Source of the DNA: CAIYXB01 sp038146805 | GTDB lineage: Bacteria; Cyanobacteriota; Vampirovibrionia; LMEP-6097 | DNA: 64,000 bases | Assembly (NCBI GenBank): GCA_038146805.1 | Contig: JAYQSH010000005.1 | Span: 62,001 to 126,000, forward strand | Direction: 5' to 3' | In this document: one piece after another, positions 63,108 to 64,000 of the stretch | Layout: every line of letters starts with the position of its first letter | Numbering within the stretch: position 1 is the stretch's first letter | Program-made: the position numbers and the translations under genes | The notes under the pieces: generated by a model | Database searches by the model: none | Told to the model about the DNA's origin: nothing | The model's input: the letters and a program-made list of their open reading frames with translations, nothing else

Positions 63108-64000
63108 TTACTCATCTCCATTTATGTTTACTAAAGCTTCATGCGCGGCGTGAACATTTGTACTTGTATAAACATTTGGATTTTTTTGCCGATTTCTTTA
63201 GCTTCCGCATCTCCATATATCTCTACTAAAGCATTATGCGCGGCTTTAATAGTTTTACTTGTACTTGTATAAACCTTTGGATTTTGTTGTCCAATTTCTT
63301 TAGCAGCTTCCTTATCTCCAAATATATCTTTTAAAGCTTCATGCGCGGCGTGAACATTTGTACTTGTATAAACCCTTGATTTTGTTTGCCGATTTCTTTA
63401 GCTTCCGCATCTCCAAATATATCTTTTAAAGCTTCATGCGCGGCTTTAATAGTTTTACTTGTACTTGTAAAAACCTCTGGATCTTTTTGCCGATTTCTTT
63501 AGCAGCTTCCTCATCTCCATATATCTCTACTAAAGCTTCATGCGCGGCGTGAACATTTTCACTTGTATAAACCCTTGGATTTTGTTTGCCGATTTCTTTA
63601 GCTTCCGCATCTCCAAATATATCTTTTAAAGCTTCATGCACGGCGTGAACATTTTTACTTGTATAAACCTCTGGATTTTGTTTGCCGATTTCTTTAGCAG
63701 CTTCCTCATCTCCAAATATATCTTTTAAAGCTTCATGCGCGGCTTTAATAGTTTTACTTGTATAAACATTTGGATTTTGTTTGCCGATTTTTTTAGCTTG
63801 CTCATCTCCATGTATCTCTACTAAAGCTTCATGCGCGGCGTAAACATTTTTACTTGTATAAACTATTGGATTTTTTTTTGCCGGCTTCTTTAGCTTCCTT
63901 ATCTCCAAATATATCTTTTAAAGCTTCATGCGCGGCGTGAACATTTTTACTTGTATAAACCTGTGGATTTTGTTTGCCGATTTCTTTAGCTTGCTCATCT
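63108..64000 (-). CDS. Protein of 32-34-residue helical repeats, 5' end beyond window, frameshifted
   Basis: Reading the minus strand from base 64000 gives nine copies of a 32-34-residue unit with consensus VYTSKNVHAAHEALKDIFGD followed by EEAAKEIGKQNP. Alternating variants are NVHAAHEAL/TIKAAHEAL and KDIFGD/VEIYGD, sometimes with an extra TS. The last copy ends VNINGDE-stop at 63110-63108. Four single-base breaks interrupt the frame (63181-63187, ~63378, 63484-63488, 63871-63879), three in the A run after IGK. I recognise no family; each unit would form one or two helices with AAHEAL as core. The gene begins outside the window. Confidence 0.7.

Noticed and set aside
63108..64000. DNA repeats resembling a CRISPR or satellite array
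   Set aside because: The repeats follow a codon-based 32-34-residue pattern in one frame on the minus strand; coding explains them.

Overview
The window is AT-rich, densely coding bacterial chromosome. Several features point to a diderm (two-membrane), non-photosynthetic heterotroph: a secretin, a predicted outer-membrane beta-barrel, many signal-peptide proteins, a PilT ATPase, a nuoH-nuoI pair, ATP-dependent PEP carboxykinase, malate dehydrogenase and a split transketolase. A deep lineage such as the non-photosynthetic relatives of Cyanobacteria (Vampirovibrionia/Melainabacteria) would fit, but this is a weak inference because no marker was compared.

Layout: 0-2.7 kb holds argS (partial) with two unknown genes. 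2.7-6.9 kb holds rpsL-rpsG-rpe, a PAS histidine kinase and a REC-GGDEF-REC protein. 6.9-11.3 kb is an accessory island: tRNA-His, a serine-recombinase element inserted at its 3' end, a 200-bp nested palindrome, and about five ~208-bp tandem units, four with a 20-bp copy of the tRNA-His 3' end and all with a terminator. 11.4-16.3 kb has a metal-binding protein, a beta-barrel, an exported peroxiredoxin, a divergent LOV-LytTR photoreceptor regulator, DUF378, and two paralogous small exported proteins separated by two copies of a 232-bp palindromic repeat. 16.3-21.7 kb is a minus-strand cluster of an extremely basic zinc-ribbon/single-helix protein, a secretin, an acidic exported protein and a degenerate Xer-like protein. 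21.8-36.7 kb is mostly metabolism and housekeeping. 36.8-43.3 kb is a recent ~3.2-kb tandem duplication of a giant FG-GAP/DUF2341/LamG surface protein. 43.2-62.8 kb contains transketolase, dut, trxA, rplY, a helicase-nuclease, recO, a SpoIID protein, a HPPK-acetyltransferase fusion, dcd, pilT and pheT. 63.1-64 kb is a protein made of 32-34-residue repeats.

Two window-wide patterns matter for reading this annotation. First, eight otherwise conserved genes (argS, histidine kinase, SOD-like, aminotransferase, hflX, helicase twice, pheT) and the repeat gene are interrupted by single-base indels, often in homopolymers. Because argS and pheT are essential, sequence error is the likeliest cause, and I annotate these as single genes. 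Second, many genes have a TATAAT-like hexamer ending only 6-9 bases before the start codon and no Shine-Dalgarno sequence, which suggests leaderless mRNAs; genes inside operons more often have an AGGAG-type site.

The most unusual parts are the tRNA-His element, whose recombinase reading frame runs through the putative attachment core and would change its C-terminus on excision, with the att-like array beside it; the basic/acidic protein cluster with the secretin; the LOV-LytTR regulator beside a peroxiredoxin; and the two dispersed palindromic repeat families.
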